Shown here one piece after another: positions 5,495-6,385 of a stretch of DNA of 6,385 bases; positions within the stretch are counted from its first letter, which is position 1, and every line of letters begins with the position of its first letter. The position numbers and the translations under genes are program-made. This DNA comes from an uncultured Eisenbergiella sp. (GTDB taxonomy: Bacteria > Bacillota > Clostridia > Lachnospirales > Lachnospiraceae). The stretch is taken from the NCBI GenBank assembly GCA_947626725.1, contig CANQTI010000113.1, positions 1-6,385 on the forward strand, read 5' to 3'. The notes below the pieces were generated by a model. The model was given only the letters and a program-made list of their open reading frames with translations, was not told the origin of the DNA and made no database searches.

Positions 5495-5754
5495 TTTCCG
5501 CCGTTCTCCCCGTCTCCCTCTCGGGCACCGTTCCGGTTCCGAAACACCTGACGGGCCAAACGGTACACATTGCCAAAGCCAGCCAGCGCCCCCGCAAAAA
5601 ACAGCGCCACCGCCAGAAAAGAAGTTCCCAGCAGCCCGTCCAGCCACCAGCCCAGCGCGAACATCAGCGCCATGGGGACCAGCATCGTGATGCCGAACTG
5701 GGAAAGAAGCGCCAGGCTCTGAAATACGCTCCGGTCATAATGGCGATGTGACAT
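5482..5754 (-). CDS. atpZ: AtpZ-like small membrane protein, first gene of the atp operon
   Basis: A 90-residue protein with two hydrophobic spans (about 15-38 and 44-64). A short Gly/Trp/Asp turn (GWWLDGLLGTS, 35-45) joins them, AGALAGFGNVYRLARQ (54-69) follows in and after span 2, and the C-terminal tail is charged. This pattern and its place before atpI fit the AtpZ/'ATPase gene 1' family of small F1Fo-associated membrane proteins, tied to AtpI function and proposed to act in c-ring assembly or Mg2+/Ca2+ handling. The ATG at 5754 is chosen because GAGG at 5762-5759 lies 4 bases upstream, in the same GAGGAAATATG context as atpD. A GTG at 5814 would add 20 unlikely residues and has no such site. 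The symbol is by family resemblance. Confidence 0.75.
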   Translation of the reverse strand: MSHRHYDRSVFQSLALLSQFGITMLVPMALMFALGWWLDGLLGTSFLAVALFFAGALAGFGNVYRLARQVFRNRNGAREGDGENGGKIEK

Positions 5755-5758
5755 ATTT

Positions 5759-5762
5759 CCTC
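5759..5762 (-). promoter_or_regulatory. Ribosome binding site that fixes the atpZ start
   Basis: GAGG, 4 bases before ATG at 5754. The identical GAGGAAATATG context occurs at atpD, which supports this as the true start over the upstream GTG at 5814. Confidence 0.75.
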
Positions 5763-5787
5763 GCTTCCCGGCGTTCCGAACGTCCGC

Positions 5788-5806
5788 GCACACGATATTC
5801 GCGCGC
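5788..5806 (-). promoter_or_regulatory. Hairpin in the operon leader
   Basis: In the minus-strand RNA, GCGCGCGA pairs with UCGUGUGC over 8 base pairs, including two G-U wobbles, around a 3-nt AUA loop. It lies in the roughly 77-nt GC-rich leader between promoter and atpZ. I recognise no known riboswitch or leader class. Confidence 0.4.
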
Positions 5807-5838
5807 TCCGGCACCCGCCGACAGACACATTATGTAAA

Positions 5839-5867
5839 ATTATATCCATTTTTCCATGTCCTGTCCA
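5839..5867 (-). promoter_or_regulatory. Housekeeping (sigma-A type) promoter of the atp operon
   Basis: The -35 box TGGACA (5867-5862, 5 of 6 consensus) and a perfect -10 box TATAAT (5844-5839) are separated by exactly 17 bases. Upstream, about 5882-5905 is A-rich on the transcribed-direction strand (GAAAAATAAAAAAATTGAAA), like an UP element. The predicted start is near 5833-5831, giving a leader of about 77 nt before atpZ. It sits directly downstream of the ABC-gene terminator, so the operon appears to be separately transcribed. Confidence 0.85.
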
Positions 5868-5907
5868 TTTCTTTTCACAGGATTTTTCAATTTTTTTATT
5901 TTTCGTG

Positions 5908-5959
5908 AATGAAAAAAGTAAATTCCGCTCTCCTTCAAAGCAGAATTTACTTTTTCATT
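5908..5959 (-). terminator. Bidirectional intrinsic terminator after the ABC transporter gene
   Basis: An inverted repeat pairs 5908-5925 with 5943-5959, with one bulged A, and adds an inner GCT/AGC stem around a 9-base loop. The core is GTAAATTC with GAATTTAC. On the minus strand it is followed by six Ts, and on the plus strand by five, with matching A-runs on the other side. It would end transcripts of the ABC gene about 100 bases past its stop and shield the atp promoter from read-through. Confidence 0.82.
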
Positions 5960-6056
5960 GACTCCTTATTATTTTTTGCCATCCGCACAGGGACTTTCCC
6001 CGAGAGCGCCGGCAGGAGGAACAAACAGCATCCGGAAAGAAGCCGCGCCGGCCGCG

Positions 6057-6385
6057 TCACCCCGTATAATATTGGGCCTGTGCCTGCCAGAGCTGGTGAT
6101 ATTTGCCGCCCTCGTCCGCGGCCAGCTCGTCGTGGGTGCCCCGCTGGACGATGCGGCCCTCGTGGAACACGGCGATCTCGTCGCAGAACTTGCAGGAGGA
6201 CAGGCGGTGGGAAATGTAGATAGCGGTCCTGTCGCCGGAGATCTCATTGAATTTGCTGTAGATCTCCGCTTCCGCGATAGGGTCCAGCGCCGCGGTGGGC
6301 TCGTCCAGGATGATGAACGGGGCGTTCTTGTAAAGCGCCCGGGCGATGGCGATCTTCTGCGCCTCGCCGCCGGAGATCTCCACGC
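6057..6385 (-). CDS. ABC transporter ATP-binding domain, C-terminal part (partial)
   Basis: The gene enters from the right edge, and only its last 109 codons, including the stop, are visible. Numbered from the first complete codon in view, the order is: ABC signature ISGGEAQK (3-10), Walker B FIILDEP (23-29), D-loop ALD (32-34), and switch histidine in ISHR (His59). The tail is EGRIVQRGTHDEL followed by LWQAQAQYY. This arrangement fits an exporter-type ATPase, commonly a fused permease-ATPase that works as a dimer in the membrane; the permease and Walker A are outside the window, so substrate and symbol cannot be given. It lies upstream of the atp operon on the same strand, but an intrinsic terminator and a separate promoter intervene, so it is probably functionally unrelated. 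Confidence 0.92.
   Translation of the reverse strand, partial: VEISGGEAQKIAIARALYKNAPFIILDEPTAALDPIAEAEIYSKFNEISGDRTAIYISHRLSSCKFCDEIAVFHEGRIVQRGTHDELAADEGGKYHQLWQAQAQYYTG

Larger units (their letters stand above)
5755..6056. other. Gene-free region between the ABC transporter and the atp operon
   Basis: This 302-base stretch holds, in transcription order: about 97 bases of 3' trailer after the ABC gene (6056-5960) in which I see nothing convincing, the bidirectional terminator (5959-5908), an A-rich tract (about 5905-5882), the atp promoter (5867-5839) and a GC-rich leader (about 5832-5755). The middle (about 5821-5990) is strongly A/T-rich compared with the flanking genes. Short frames here are not supported. 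Confidence 0.8.

Noticed and set aside
5755..5814. A 20-residue N-terminal extension of AtpZ starting at GTG 5814.
   Set aside because: It has no ribosome binding site, lies in the GC-rich leader, and the ATG at 5754 has a good site.
5942..5972. A minus-strand AAGGAG site followed by ATG AAA AAG TAA just before the terminator, considered as a leader peptide.
   Set aside because: It has only three codons, has no regulatory partner downstream except the terminator of the preceding gene, and is easily explained by A-rich sequence.
6006..6052. Two copies of GCGCCGGC (6006-6013 and 6045-6052) in the trailer of the ABC gene.
   Set aside because: They are short and GC-rich and could arise by chance; no T-run or other signal accompanies them.
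5909..6223. A plus-strand frame starting MKKVNSALLQS between the two transcription units.
   Set aside because: Its start lies within the intrinsic terminator stem, and it then runs antisense to the conserved ABC domain.

Overview
This window holds most of an F-type (F1Fo) ATP synthase operon, all on the minus strand, from a fairly GC-rich member of the Bacillota. I infer class Clostridia, probably Lachnospiraceae-like. The reasons are the small AtpZ-like plus AtpI-like pair ahead of atpB, the AtpI C-terminal pattern (NP..AF.GLMG.KVSAYLQP), the strong GGAGG-type ribosome binding sites and the style of the intrinsic terminator. I recognised these families by eye; no search was run.

Layout, in the direction of transcription (high to low coordinates). 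At 6385-6057 lies the 3' end of an ABC transporter ATP-binding domain, which belongs to a different transcription unit. At 6056-5755 is a 302-base gene-free stretch with a bidirectional intrinsic terminator (about 5908-5959), an A-rich tract, a near-consensus sigma-A promoter (TGGACA, 17 bases, TATAAT; 5867-5839) and a GC-rich leader of roughly 77 nt. Then come atpZ-like (5754-5482), atpI-like (5380-4967), atpB/subunit a (4962-4246), atpE/subunit c (3990-3736), atpF/subunit b (3699-3145), atpH/delta (3157-2612), atpA/alpha (2575-1073), atpG/gamma (1054-200) and the first 18 codons of atpD/beta (55-1). The order I-B-E-F-H-A-G-D is canonical, and atpC would be expected beyond the left edge.

Together these genes encode the rotary ATP synthase: a, b and c form the membrane Fo sector, alpha, gamma, delta and beta belong to F1, and the two small membrane proteins are likely c-ring assembly or ion-related accessory factors. 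Subunit c carries a Gln30/Glu63/Thr64/Thr65/Tyr68 pattern resembling known Na+-coupled c subunits, so Na+ rather than H+ coupling is plausible.

I see no novel multi-gene system. What deserves a second look is non-coding. Junctions within the operon are either tight (overlap to 36 bp) or unusually loose (Z-I 89 bp, B-E 255 bp, G-D 144 bp). Each loose junction carries hairpins close upstream of the next gene, which suggests post-transcriptional segmentation of the operon. The G-D spacer also carries what looks like a decayed duplicate of the end of atpG. Other long open frames, including a 681-codon plus-strand frame, are shadows of these genes.
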